From assembly GCA_019915015.1 (NCBI GenBank), contig JAHBBC010000037.1, positions 266,305 through 330,304 on the forward strand: a stretch of 64,000 bases of DNA, in the 5' to 3' direction. Under the pieces are notes generated by a model. That model saw only the letters and a list, made by a program, of their open reading frames with translations. It did not search any database and was not told the DNA's origin. The stretch comes from Auriscalpium vulgare. Its lineage: Eukaryota; Basidiomycota; Agaricomycetes; Russulales; Auriscalpiaceae. Both the position numbers and the translations under genes were made by a program. Positions 31,068 to 42,732 of the stretch are shown in pieces. Positions within the stretch are counted from its first letter, which is position 1, and each line of letters begins with the position of its first letter.

Positions 31068-31916
31068 TGATGGGACCCGCAGCGCTACAGGCACCGAAAA
31101 GGACCAATCACACCGCTACACCAAGACACACACCCCCGAGACGCCCCACAGGCGTCGCGGCACCGGCACGACCACGGGACAGCACAAAGCGAGCGAGCGT
31201 CTGGGGAGGAGTCGGAGAGCCGAGGTAGGGAGTCGGAACGGTCGGGCGCGGAACTTGGTAGGACGCGTAGGAGCGCAGACGCGTGGGAAGAGCTGACGAA
31301 GCAGCGGTATATAGACGCGATTCGACTTGTTGTAGGGACACTTTTGGACCTTGGGCCTACACCCGAGACTACACCTTTCGTTCCTGCTTCACAGAGAGCA
31401 CCGCACGACGCGATACCGCCAGACCAGCCCGACACGATGCCTTAAACCAGGAAGTCGTAGCGACATCCGGGTCGCGCCACCTTTGCGATACCACGGGCTA
31501 CGCTGCCCCGACTCAACCACAGACTGGAGTGATACAGTGTGGTAGGTTTTATGACTGACGTTTATATTCCAGGATAGCGACTCGGACGGTACAAGCGCGG
31601 GGACACAGGTCGGACGGTCGGACGGCAAGGGCGACTCCGCAACTAGGACGGACCGGCGGCGACAGACGGGAGGGTCGCACCGAATAGTGTGGGAAGAGAC
31701 GCAACGTGCGACGGTCGGACGGGAGCGGAGAGAGAGAGAGAGAGAGAGCCGCAGGACGAGGGCAGGACCCGCGGGGTCCTGGGTGGTTTGTTCGGGGCAC
31801 GGTCGCGATCTTGGGTTTCTTCCTCCGACCCACTACCTCTTGGGCCAGCGGTTGGCTGCTCGCTCCCTCCATTTCTATCGACGTTCCCGGGGCCTCCCCC
31901 AGGGTTCATCTCATCA
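31068..31916 (+). repeat. E2 3' LTR (849 bp)
   Basis: Copy of 17483-18331, same length, no difference noticed. Followed by the gcgt target duplication. Confidence 0.95.
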
Positions 31917-32050
31917 GCGTTCAACAAGCGAATCAACGGACCCATGCACGTGCTGCGCTGACGATTTGGTCTTACGAACATGCTCTGAAGATCTCTGATG
32001 AGCCTCAAGAAAGGGTCCGAGGGGCGCGGAATGGGGTTGCCCACCAAAGC
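31917..32050 (-). pseudogene. RecQ-like helicase, N-terminal piece
   Basis: On the minus strand, an open exon starts after an acceptor-like ttacag at 32051-32056 and runs to the E2 boundary at 31917. It continues in frame at 17482 after removing E2 and one gcgt copy (LVER joins VDALS). The encoded residues are polar and of low conservation, as expected upstream of the helicase core. The start codon is not visible; a further upstream exon or a truncated 5' end is possible. Confidence 0.55.
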
Positions 32051-32142
32051 CCTGTAATTTTGATCTAGCCTAGTTTAAACGCGTCATGGTGCACAAACCT
32101 GGCTACTACAATACCCGGGCTGAATAATTATATTATTAAAAA

Positions 32143-32223
32143 GTCGCACAGAGGGAGAATTGAACCTACAACCTCTTGGTTCTTTATATCAACCAATAGT
32201 ATTGACCACTACACTACAAGGCC
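32143..32223 (-). ncRNA. tRNA-like sequence with Pol III signals (pseudo-tRNA or SINE head)
   Basis: On the minus strand there is an A-box (TAGTGTAGTGG) and a B-box (GGTTCAATTCT) at tRNA spacing. The D stem pairs (GTGT/ATAC), a TTGGTT/AACCAA anticodon-like stem has an oversized loop, and TTTTT (32138-32142) follows as a Pol III terminator. The acceptor ends do not pair and the T stem is poor, so a functional tRNA is unlikely. A degenerate tRNA with intron or the head of a tRNA-derived SINE fits. Confidence 0.45.
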
Positions 32224-32520
32224 ATTTAGCTTTGTAGGATATGTACAGTAGTTGTTGACCTTCTATCTTCTCCTGCCCTACAAGACAGTTTGCTCTTTGC
32301 ATCAATTTCTTTCCCCTTCTTTGGTACTTTGGGAAAAGATATATATATCTAAAGCTAAAATTATTGTGATTTGCAAAATGGATGAGAATCACTGAAAAAA
32401 AGAGTTCAGAGGTCTTCGACCCGTGGGCTGCGGCGCCACCAGGTGCCGTGGCTTCGCTCTTGACTCCAACGCTTACACATCGCCGCTGCTTCCCACAACA
32501 TGTGACGTGTTGTCGCTGAC

Positions 32521-32601
32521 GTGCTGACGTGCCATGAGACATCGACAACATGTATCTCAGCTTCTACTGCGCCTGTGGAGGTGGTTCTGGGCTCAATCGA
32601 G
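32521..32601 (+). repeat. Inverted duplication, left arm
   Basis: Matches the reverse complement of 32764-32844 over 81 bases with about 14 differences, nearly all C/T or G/A transitions. A 162-bp AT-rich spacer separates the arms. Confidence 0.75.
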
Positions 32602-32763
32602 ATAGTGATGTATACTATCATGACTGATTCACATATACATGCAATTCTATGGTGCTACTGTGGATAAATTACATACATGTGAAAATGAAATACAACTCGT
32701 TTGCCGTGAAATACAGCATCAGATAAACTCTTGGGCATCTTAGGAATACATGACATCCAAGCC

Positions 32764-32844
32764 CTTGATTGAGCCCGGAACCGCCTCCATAGGCGTAGTG
32801 GAAGCCAAGATACACATTGTCGATGTCGTGTGGCGCGTCAGCAC
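32764..32844 (-). repeat. Inverted duplication, right arm
   Basis: Partner of 32521-32601 in opposite orientation. Both arms can be read as related short peptides, hinting at an old coding origin, but neither is a plausible gene now. Confidence 0.75.
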
Positions 32845-34091
32845 AACGGTGACGGCGCTGATACACATCGCTCCATGCTGCGAGGCGATCATTACAGAAT
32901 TTTCGCACTTTCATCAAGTCGACAGACACACAATTCTGAAGATCGCAGCATCGCACAGCAGTGCTCCGACCACCTGATTAGTTCTTCCAACCGCTCGCAA
33001 GATTGGAGTCTTGCAGAGCAGTCACGCAATCGGAATCATACCTTGAACACCACACTCGCGCCAGCGACGCTGTTGCACGCAGCATACACAGTCATCCGAC
33101 CACTTGCTCGTTGTTCCAACTGCCACCACGTGACCTCGAGCACAGCACCTCCCACAGCTGTCACAACGCGTCGGAATTCCATCAGACATGTTTATTGTTG
33201 AGATTGTCATCAGAATGTATGCACGATGCCACTCCAGTCACTGTGACATCTGTATTTCTCTGCAGTTGCACCATTGTCCTCTGACCATTGTTCACCTCAG
33301 TTCTTGTACTCACACTGCATCGTTCTGATCCCAATTGTTTTGTATTTTTATCAGCGTCCTGATTATTGCCTCAGGATTCTGACCACCATTCCGGAGCATT
33401 CTTACCGGAAGAATAATCACAACGTCACAACATTGCAACACTCACCTCCGGCCACCTAGTGCATCGGAGCATGCAGGATGTTGAGCTACCACCGAGTGAT
33501 AGAGACAATCCCCAAGCCTAGACTGTCAGCAATTTTGCTTGGGTATATTTAATGGCCAAGCCCCTCTCCCCCCTGCCCCCTAAATGATTAAGAGTAATTG
33601 TACTGCCATGCTTGCACTGGCCATTTCCCACCAAGTTCATCGGCATCCCAAGAAGTTGGGGGCACGAGATCCATTTGCTAATATCACTTTCAATGCCTTA
33701 ATAGTGGGTGTTGAATCAATCTTCATGTCAGTTGAAGCACGTTCATCTTCTCCACCATTGGCCTACTTTGCGCAACAAACCAGCTTGATGCACCGCACCC
33801 ACAACCTACAAAAGCATGCGGCCATATTGAAAGAGTTTTCTCAGTCAAACATCACAATGGTGTGATGCGGCGAATAAGGATACCGTCAGATATAGGCCAC
33901 CCTGACCACGTGCCAAAGTCCAAATACGGAATTGCTACAGAGTAGCTGAATGAGCAAGGAACAAAATGAGAGCTAATATACTCTCTGGAGGGAGATAAAC
34001 ATACTCAGAAAGACAAATTTGGTGCAGCCTATGGTCAATAAATAAATCAATAGCCAAAATTCCTACTACAAAGGCAACCAGATGGATTCTA
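32845..34091. other. Gene-poor, AT-richer intergenic stretch
   Basis: No protein recognised. A 93-codon plus-strand frame at 33584-33865 has no family resemblance and no supporting signals. It separates the helicase/E2 region from the NWD gene. Confidence 0.4.
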
Positions 34092-37000
34092 CTACTTCAT
34101 ACATTTGGCCCATCTAGGGCCATGACCAAAATCACTAAGGTCAAGTTCTATGGGCTGAGCACCTATGATATGATATGTGTATGGTGTATACAGCCCCTTT
34201 GTTTGATACTGTAGGGGTAACCACATTAAAAGAGAAGGTGGAGATGAGGCAAGGTCAACGATCCATCCGTCATTCTGTAAGAAAATCTTGATACATGAAT
34301 CAGGATGAAGTCTTTGTAAGGTTTCTGGATCAATTAAGGCGTGATCTGCATGAGACGAAAATTGGATTGAAGGCTGATTGCACTGCAGATTGATGGAATT
34401 TCCTGTGTGTGCATCCCAGATGCGGATGGTTTTGTCCCATGAGCCAGACACAATGTGCTGTCCATTTGGTGAGTATGCCACTGATTGAACCACATTTGTG
34501 TGTCCCCCAAGAGATGTGCCCACAGGCTGGCCAGTGTGTGCATGCCAGATGCGGATGGTTTCATCAGTTGAGCCAGACACAATGTACTTTCCATCTGGTG
34601 AATATGCCACTGATTGAACCCAATATGTGTGCCCCTCAAGAGGTGTGCCCACAGGCTGGCCAGTGTGTGCATCCCAGATGCGGATGGTTTTGTCATCTGA
34701 GCCAGACACAATGTGCTGTCCATCTGGTGAATATGCCACTGATCGAACCCAATCTGTGTGCCCCTCAAGAGGTGTGCCCACAGGCTGGCCAGTGTGTGCA
34801 TCCCAGATGCGGATGGTTTTGTCATGTGAGCCAGACACAATGTGCTGTCTATCTGGTGAATATGCCACTGATCGAACCCAATCTGTGTGCCCCTCAAGAG
34901 GTGTGCCCACAGGCTGGCCTGTGTGTGCATCCCAGATGCGGATGGTTGTATTACTTGAGCCAGACACAATGTGCTGTCCATCTGGTGAATATGCCACTGA
35001 TTGAACCCAATGTGTGTGTCCCTCAAGAGGTGTGCCCACAGGCTGGCCTGTGTGTGCATCCCAGATGCGGATGGTTTTGTCATGTGAGCCAGACACAATG
35101 TGCTGTCCGTCTGGTGAATATGCCACTGATTGAACCCAACCTGTGTGTCCCTCAAGAGGTGTGCCCACAGGATGGCCTGTGTGTGCATCCCAGATGCGGA
35201 TGGTTTCGTCCCATGAGCCAGACACAATGTGCTGTCCATTTGGTGAGTATGCCACTGATTGAACATAACCTGTGTGTCCCTCAAGAGGTGTGCCCACAGG
35301 CTGGCCTGTGTGTGCATCCCAGATGCGGATGGTTTTGTCATCTGAGCCAGACACAATGTGCTGTCCATCTGGTGAATATGCCACTGATTGAACCCAACCT
35401 GTGTGTCCCTCAAGAGGTGTGCCCACAGGATGGCCTGTGTGTGCATCCCAGATGCGGATGGTTTCGTCCCATGAGCCAGACACAATGTGCTGTCCATTTG
35501 GTGAGTATGCCACTGATTGAACCCAACCTGTGTGTCCCTCAAGAGGTGTGCCCACAGGCTGGCCTGTGTGTGCATCCCAGATGCGGATGGTTTTGTCATC
35601 TGAGCCAGACACAATGTGCTGTCCATTTGGTGAGTATGCCACTGATTGAACCCAACCTGTGTGTCCCCCAAGAGATGTGCCCACAGGCTGGCCTGTGTGT
35701 GCATCCCAGATGCGGATGGTTCTGTCCCATGAGCCAGACACAATGTGCTGTCCATTTGGTGAGTATGCCACTGAATGAACCACATTTGTGTGTCCCCCAA
35801 GAGATGTGCCCACAGGCTGGCCTGTGTGTGCATCCCAGATGCGGATGGTTTTGTCATCTGAGCCAGACACAATGTGCTGTCCATCTGGGGAACATGCCAC
35901 TGATTGAACTGACTGTGTGTGTCCCACAAGAGATGTGCCCACAGGCTGGCCTGTGTGTGCATCCCAGATGCGGATGGTTTTGTCATCTGAGCCAGACACA
36001 ATGTGCTGTCCATCTGGGGAACATGCCACTGAATGAACTGACTGTGTGTGTCCCACAAGAGGTGTGCCCACAGGCTGGCCTGTGTGTGCATCCCAGATGC
36101 GAATGGTTTTGTCTTCTGAGCCAGACACAATGTGCTGTCCATTTGGTGAATATGCCACTGATTGAACCCAATCTGTGTGCCCCTCAAGAGGTGTGCCCAC
36201 AGGTTGGCCTGTGTGTGCATCCCAGATGTGCATAGTTTTGTCATATGAACCAGACACAATGTGATGTCCATCTGGGGAATATGCTAAAGCCGTAATAACG
36301 CGTGTAGTATCTATTTTTATAACTGTCACTGGCCAATGTGAAATATGCCCTACAGATATTTTAGGCAGATGTTGCAAACACTTCTTATACTGGTCATGCA
36401 CCAGTGACTTTTGAGGTGCACATGCTATGCTCGACAGATATATATGTGGCATTGATTTGATAATAGCTGGTCCAAACATGAGCACAAATCTGTTGGCATC
36501 TAGCGTGTAAGACTTCAGTTTTTCAGTCTTATTATATTCTATTAGAATTTTAATGTTTGAGATAGAGATAGATACACACCTTGCAGGATACATTAATGGT
36601 AGTAAAAGTGGTAGTAGCAGTGTTGACAAGTTTAAGTAGACTAAGTGCCTCCAGCCAGAATAATAACTTTGTCTCAAGAAAAATTGTTACAAAACATTCT
36701 ACTTCTGCTGTAAGCAATGATTTGGCAAAGTGATGGCCCCAATATTGTATGGCATATTTTGACCATGTACTAAAGTAGGAATCAACCCTTTCATCCAAGT
36801 CTGGCACATTACAGTTGGCATCATATGAAGATGTAAAATCACACATGTTGAATTTGAGCACTTTGGTAAGAGTATAAACAGCCCCCCATGCAAGCAAATC
36901 ATGATGGACTGATGTATTCTCAATATAAAACTCTTCACTATGTGACTTATTTGTCAAAAAGTCTTGAAAGGAGGTATGAATAAATTGAATGGGCTCTGAG

Positions 37001-39459
37001 TAGTCAATGACTCCGGTAAGCAAAGCCCCTAACTTGCTCAAAGCCCATTCAAAATCTTCTATCCGTATAGAATTTTGGCTCATACGGTACATTTCCTTGA
37101 CAGAATCTGCAGATAGTGGTTGAAAGGCAGCTAGCACATGTCCCAACAGTGCCTTTAATGCATTAATGTTTCTTATCTTCTGACTAGTATTTGGGCTTGC
37201 AACTAGCATTGATAGTACATATATATATATGTCATCCAAAGGTCCTTTATCTGATTTGGATGTGGTTGAGGTAAGACTATGAAACTCTTCAAACATCCCA
37301 CTAGGTGTAGTTCCCTTGATGACACTGCATGCAATATAAGCCCACTGAAAGAGTCCTTCAGCCTTCTCCGCTAAAATTCTATAGTGATGCATTTGGAACA
37401 TAGGATAGGGAATTCCCTTTGCGTTTCTAAGTTCATATTCAATGAATTTCAGGATATCATTGTTTGTAGACTCTTTCAAGATATCTGACATATTCCGATG
37501 GAGGATATGCTGGCTTGGAAGAAATGTTTGTACAATGTCCTCCTCTGGTCGTGAGGTAAGAAGAATGCGAAAATTGCTGGGCAGAGCAGATAGCATAGCT
37601 GCAAATGATTTCAACAACTGATAGCGAGAGGCCAAAGTGCCACTCTCATCTAACGCATCAATGACAATGACAATTGGTCCTACAAATGTGAGCTCCTGGA
37701 TAGGCAGAAGTATAAAGTTCTCCAACTGTTGCTGCAGATCTTGTGCTCCACGAAGGGATTGTTTATTTCCAACATGTTTGACCAGTGCATTCCTAAAGGA
37801 GGAATCAAATTCTGCAAGATCTACAGCAATGGTACTGAATAGATGTTCTGCATTGCAGGTTGCCAACTTATTTCTGTTGAAACAGACAGATGATCCCAAG
37901 CGCTTTAATTTGTCATAGTGATTGGCAATGGAATGTGCCACAGAAGACTTTCCACTGCCAGAGAGGCCAGTCAACAAGAACACTCTAGAGGCATCATAAC
38001 GTCCATCAACATCATCAATCCAAGCTCTGATGTTGGTCAATAACTCTTCACGTGTCCCAGCCAGGCACTGTTTCACAGTCTGATAACGAGCACCTGTGGC
38101 ATAGTAGGGCATGTCAGGAAGGGTAGTGTTTTCCACTACACATTGTGTCAATAGATTTCTAGAAAATAGAAACAAGAAGCTTACTATTTTTTTCAACCTT
38201 TTCAATCTTATCAAAGATCCTCTGTACAATAAACTGAGTTTCAAAACCAGTATAGTGTTGCAAGTTCGTTCTGAGATTGTTGAATTGATCCTCATACTTT
38301 GATATCAAACAATCAGTCTTAGGAAGAATGTTCTTGAAAGCATCTTGCCCTATGTATATTCATTAGTAACCTTATAAACTTCAAAGAAAATATGAAGATG
38401 TTACATTTGCTCCTGTCCTTGTAGTAGTCAACAATGAAATAGCCACATTCCAGTGTTTGCTTGCTCAAAGCAATGAACACTTTTTCCTGAGCTTTGCTCT
38501 TCTTCAAATCAGCAGTCATATCAATATCACTGTAGACATTGATCATGACTTGTCCAAGTGCTTCAACTCTAGCAGTACGCTCCTGTTGGGCAACCATGAT
38601 CTGCTCCATTCAGATTAGCTCTGATGTATAGATGGATAAAATGCCACACCTTGCGTCCAGCATCCAATATTGTCCAAGCTGCTGACAAGTATGGATGGAC
38701 CTTCAGATGCAGCTAAGCACAATGTTACAGAAGTCAGTGACATGATGCATACCTCAGACACCTTGTCCATCACAGATGCAAAAAGGTTGATCTTTTCCAA
38801 AAGTGGCACCCATATATCAACTGCAGAGACTGTATCCTCCTGCACAGCTTGAGCCACAGTTGATGCTGAAGTAACTGCCTGGCTGATAGTAGATGAAGGC
38901 TGTGCAATCAGGTTGGCTACTTGGGCATTGACACCCAGATGTTCTTCATCCTGGGATATTGCCGTAGCAGTGATATAGAGCCGACATTGCGAGCCTGCCA
39001 TACTCTCACGAGGAGATATGATATCTAGAGAATGAGGACCTGTATACAAGGACAATGTGTTAGTAACCTCAGCAAGTAGTATAGGAAACAGCTCACCATT
39101 GCCTGTCTGCAGCAAAGCAGGAGCAATAAATGATCCCTTCGCAACACACTTCATTTTTGTGAATCGGCGGTCTGCCCAGACCTCCAGGTGCACCTGAGAT
39201 ATCTCAGAGAAATCACTAGCAACTCTCCAATCAGTAACAAACAGACGGAGGCACAGACGATCACATACAAGACATGAGTTTCGAGTGCATTCCAGACAAT
39301 GTCAGTCTTGCCTGTAGAAACCCTGGTGCGCTGCTCTGCACTACCATCGACTCTCATGACAACGAGAAAGCCTTTGAGGAAGTGGATCTTAGGCAGTCCG
39401 GTGCACCGTTCAACTTGCAGGGAGTGGTTAGACCAGATATCACGACGAGCACGAGGCAT
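34092..39459 (-). CDS. NACHT-WD40 (NWD) STAND NTPase
   Basis: Probable ATG at 39457-39459. The N-terminal region is C2-like (LQVERCTGLPKIHFLKGF), followed by a helical segment. NACHT domain: P-loop GLSGSGKSS and Walker B IVIVIDALDESG, then EDIVQTFLPSQHI-type NACHT flanks. After a PHIYLSSIACAP linker there are 15 WD40 repeats and a short tail ending at TAG 34092. Supported exons include 34092-36512, 36580-38135 (intron 67 nt) and one starting at 38185 (intron 49 nt). The architecture matches fungal STAND receptors such as HET-E/HET-D, which act in non-self recognition and regulated cell death; the partner N-terminal effector here is C2-like rather than HET. Coding sequence is AT-richer than its neighbours. 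Exact 5' exons are approximate. Confidence 0.85.
34400..36290 (-). repeat. WD40 array, 15 near-identical 129-bp units
   Basis: Each unit encodes 43 residues close to SVAYSPDGQHIVSGS plus KTIRIWDAHTGQPVG. Fourteen units are complete and the last is partial. Identity between units is very high, while changes concentrate in a few residues: the one after SGS (Y/E/D/W/H/S/T), two positions on (K/R/E/T), and the pair after GHT (DW/QS/NV/GW/GY/HW/YW). That pattern is known for fungal NWD recognition surfaces. All three minus frames and one plus frame stay open across it, giving false long ORFs. Confidence 0.95.
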
Positions 39460-41012
39460 GCGCACCTTTCAGTTCAAGCCTAGCTGAACGAATTTCAGCG
39501 GGAGCGGTTACACTGATAAGCAGACAGTTGTCAGTATATGGGTCAATTTGATGAGGTTATTGAATCGTACCCGCGGTTGGGTTCAACGTGAGCCATCAGT
39601 TCGATCGAGAAACAGAGCCTGAGGAGCGTAGAAGACGGCAGTGGTTGAGATCTGGCGCCCCAATGGCGTTGTCGGACAAGTGAGCACAAGATCAGGTCTG
39701 AAGGAGGGACGCATTGACTTACGATGCGACGAGATCGTGGTACGATGCTGAAAGTGAGGCGGCGCAAGAGACGATCGGACACGTGGAACACAACCTCAGT
39801 CGCCGCACCTTTTCTTGTCCCACCACGACCGACCACTCGAGTACTCACGGCGCGACACACAATCTCCCATCGATTCCGACGTCAGTGTCGTATGCTCATC
39901 TAGCCTCTGCTCTCCAGGCGCGCCCACCCAGTCTCGATGGAAGCCACCCAGTATGAAGTGTCCGCAGGTCGGATATCGCTGGTTTGTCGTCGGGATTCCC
40001 GGTGAGTAGTTGAATCTCGATGCCCACCAGCAGTGTGCTTACCTCCGATCTTTGTGTCCCTTCGTCTCCCATCCATTGTGCTCGAGCATCACTGCGTGTC
40101 TCCCAGCAGCACCCCACCCCCGGGCCAGCCCCGTTCGCGTCGTCAAAGCCCCAAGCCGCTACCGCTCTCGCAAGGCCGCGTCGGGGCGTTCCCGTTGCGC
40201 TGGGTGGGTGCCGCTGTGACAACACGCACGGATCCCGCTCAAAGCACGAGGGCACAACTGATCCGACGATGCTGCCAGCGCAGAGCCTCTGGCCAACGCC
40301 TCTATCTCCACTCGGTACCCTTCGGGCTCACTATCTAACTCAAATCTTCCTTCGCTCGCTCTTGATCACCGGGTCATCTTCGCCGACGCGCGGGGCGCTG
40401 CGGGCCCGCGGACTCGAGCTCGGGTGTCGATGTTGGCGAGGCAAGTTTGCCTTGGTGTCGAGTAAACGAGGGCGTGAGGAAATGAAACTGGTGTTTCAAT
40501 CATACGCTGTACGTTAGGATGGTGTGGTATGACCAGCAACGAATAAAGTGTGTTTGTGCCAGTGCTGCTTCGTCGACTGACTTTGAGCGGCCCTTGCGTG
40601 ACTCGAGGCCGACCCCTGCACACCCATCGTCAGCTGTGTTTGTTCAGTTGTGGTGCTACGAACGGTAGAACGACAGAGCTCCTGCGACGGAACAACAGCG
40701 AGTCAGCGACGTGTCGCTGTCCTAAACTCGAACTTGTAGGGATCCAGCAGTCCGTCGAGCGCAGACATACACTCCGACAAATCAACTCGATTCTGTCATA
40801 CTCGAATATCCGACCATAAGACGGCCCACATAACGATAACTTACATCCATGCAAACCATCCTGACATGCAACGCAGAACAGTATCAGCCCGAGCCGCTAC
40901 AGTACCTATGTAACCAATGCAACGTCGTAAAATACACCCATCGTCGCCAGCGCCCAAGAAAAAGTCTAGCTTAGCCTAAACACCAAGAACCCTCCCCTAT
41001 GCAGTCGCCGCA
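39460..41012. other. Intergenic, no gene recognised
   Basis: Several open frames of about 100 codons exist on both strands, none with a recognisable domain. An ATG at 39952 is followed by a GTGAGT donor-like site and a possible acceptor near 40112, but the product is low-complexity and unconvincing. Confidence 0.35.
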
Positions 41013-42688
41013 CTACGCGATGTTCGATGTGAACGCGCTCACGCGCGACGAGAAGCGCGGGGCCTTCGGTGCTACGTGCGAGGGGCGGAAGTCGCTCAGC
41101 GCGATGCCGTCGACGGTGCGCTCGTCGATAACCGCGGGCCCGTGCACGGCCTCGCGCAGGTTGAGCGTGATGCGTGTCACCAGGATCACATTGATGCTGC
41201 GCGCGGGTCAGCGAAGTCCCTCACGGCGGGAAGAGTGGCAAGCTTACATCGATTGGGGCCTGCGGGAGAGCGACGCGTGAGTCAGGCGACGAAAGAATGG
41301 TCAGGAGAGAAGTCACGCACATCGCCAACAGCGCATGAAGACCGGGCCTTGTCACGTAGATCATGATCACCCAGATGAAGTTGACCACGAAGATGCCGCC
41401 GAAGTACATCGAGCCGTCGCGTGCCAGATGATACACGAGCCCGTTGCGCCGTGCGCCGCGGCCCATATGGTAGATGTATAGCGTCCGCGAGACGGTGAGC
41501 AGGAACACGACGATGTCGTAGCAGAGGTCCATAAGGACGTAGACCAGCGACGATGAGCGGCCGCTAGATGTTTCCATTAGAACTGAATGATTCGAGGATG
41601 AGTGGATGGGACGCACTGCAGTGTGGGCGCAACGTAGACACAGTCTGCAAGGTGAACGTAAGCTGTCCGCACCAACAGACTGAACGTGAGGACGTACAAT
41701 GGAACTGGTAGTTATTCAGCGTATACGGAAACGCTGTGATCACCCGTCAGCATCCATCTCCATACACACAGCGAAAGCAGCACGCACGTCTTCCGCCAGG
41801 CAGAAGCATTGACCAAATGCCAACGATCGCCTGCGCGGTCAGGTACGTGACACAAAAGCCCAGGACAAGCCTGTTTTTGCCCCACAGGGCGTACACTCTG
41901 CCAACCACACATCAGTCGCGGACGGGAAGAGAGGCAAGGGGACAACGAACCGCACGGCCATGAGCGCGCCGCAGAGAATCATGAGCCCGAGCGTGACCGC
42001 GATCGGGAGGAAGTACATCCAGTGCCGGCACCTGCAAAGACGGTCAGCACGGGTCGGATGGGCGCGAGCGGGCGGCCCGGCGACGATACGCACATGTCCA
42101 GCGTCAGCTTGGGGGAGAAAAAGGCTGCGGGGAACAGATGAGCTCGTGCGCGGAACGAAGATGGCGAGAGTACATACCGAACGCCACGACGCTCATTGCT
42201 AAAGGAGCGTAATATCGGACCTGATTGCAAGGAGATGACATGGATGGCGTCTAGTCAGCGCCCATTTGCTCCGCTAAACACGCGACGTACAAAGATAAAA
42301 AGGTAAAGAACTGTGGGCACGAGTCGGTCAGCGAGCAGGAGGCGAGCAAAGCGCTGGGCAGAACGTACAGGGAGTTTTTCGCTTCTTCCAGAACGTCTGG
42401 AGCTGTTGCGGGTGGGTCAGCTCCGGCGCACGATACGCTGAGGCTTACGTACCTCAGCCTGCAACGTGCACAGGTGGTCGTACAGCAGGACGGTGTAAAA
42501 CGCCAGGAAAAAGTACTAGCGTCGCCGGTGAGCAAGGGCTGGCGCCGCGGCTTGCCAAATGCGGTGTAATTTACCTTTGCGAGGAGCCTGTGTGATGGAA
42601 ACGCAGATTGAGATCAGGGGCCAGATGGTGGCAGCGAGGGTACGTACAGGTCATGAAGACTCAGGACGACCGCCGGCGGGACAGCCAT
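41013..42688 (-). CDS. DUF6533-type multi-pass membrane protein
   Basis: Reconstructed from eleven or more small exons, beginning ATG 42686-42688 and ending TAG 41013-41015. The start of the protein has the DUF6533 signature: LLLAKYFFLAF, LLYDHLCTL, TFWKKRKTP, RYYAPLAM. Then a series of hydrophobic segments follows (HWMYFLPIAVTLGLMI, RVYALWGKNRLVLGF, FVVNFIWVIMIYV) and a cytosolic tail after LVTRITLNLRE. About seven membrane segments; function in fungi unknown. Exons include very small ones of 13 nt (42575-42587), 20 nt (42291-42310), 28 nt (42369-42396) and 12 nt (41248-41259). Element E3 lies 44 bp upstream of the ATG, in opposite orientation, so the native promoter is displaced by 6.1 kb. 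Confidence 0.8.
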
Positions 42689-42732
42689 GTTCGCGCTGCG
42701 CAGGGAGATGCAAGGAGAAAGGAGAAGAGGGT

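Larger units (their letters stand above)
17483..31916 (+). mobile_element. E2: 14.4-kb Ty3/Gypsy element carrying three antisense genes
   Basis: 5' LTR 17483-18331, primer-binding site 18336, gag 18381-21563, pol to 25231, then about 5.8 kb of extra DNA and 3' LTR 31068-31916. Termini are TGATG...CATCA. The 4-bp duplication gcgt is at 17479-17482 and 31917-31920; deleting the element restores the helicase frame (LVER then VDALS). The two 849-bp LTRs look identical by eye, so the whole unit, cargo included, inserted as one piece recently. Between pol and the 3' LTR lie genes C, B and A, all on the minus strand and with introns. Hairpin-polypurine motifs lie at 25245, 29364 and 31030. Confidence 0.92.

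Noticed and set aside
17483..31916. Cargo as a later insertion of unrelated host DNA into an older E2
   Set aside because: The hairpin-polypurine motif just before the 3' LTR also flanks the cargo internally, and the LTRs look identical, so the cargo appears to be part of the moving unit. A very recent secondary insertion cannot be fully excluded.
34334..36271. 645- and 608-codon open frames overlapping the WD40 array on other frames and strand
   Set aside because: They arise because a stop-free 129-bp unit is repeated. Their peptides are repetitive and lack any family resemblance, while the third frame encodes real WD40 repeats.
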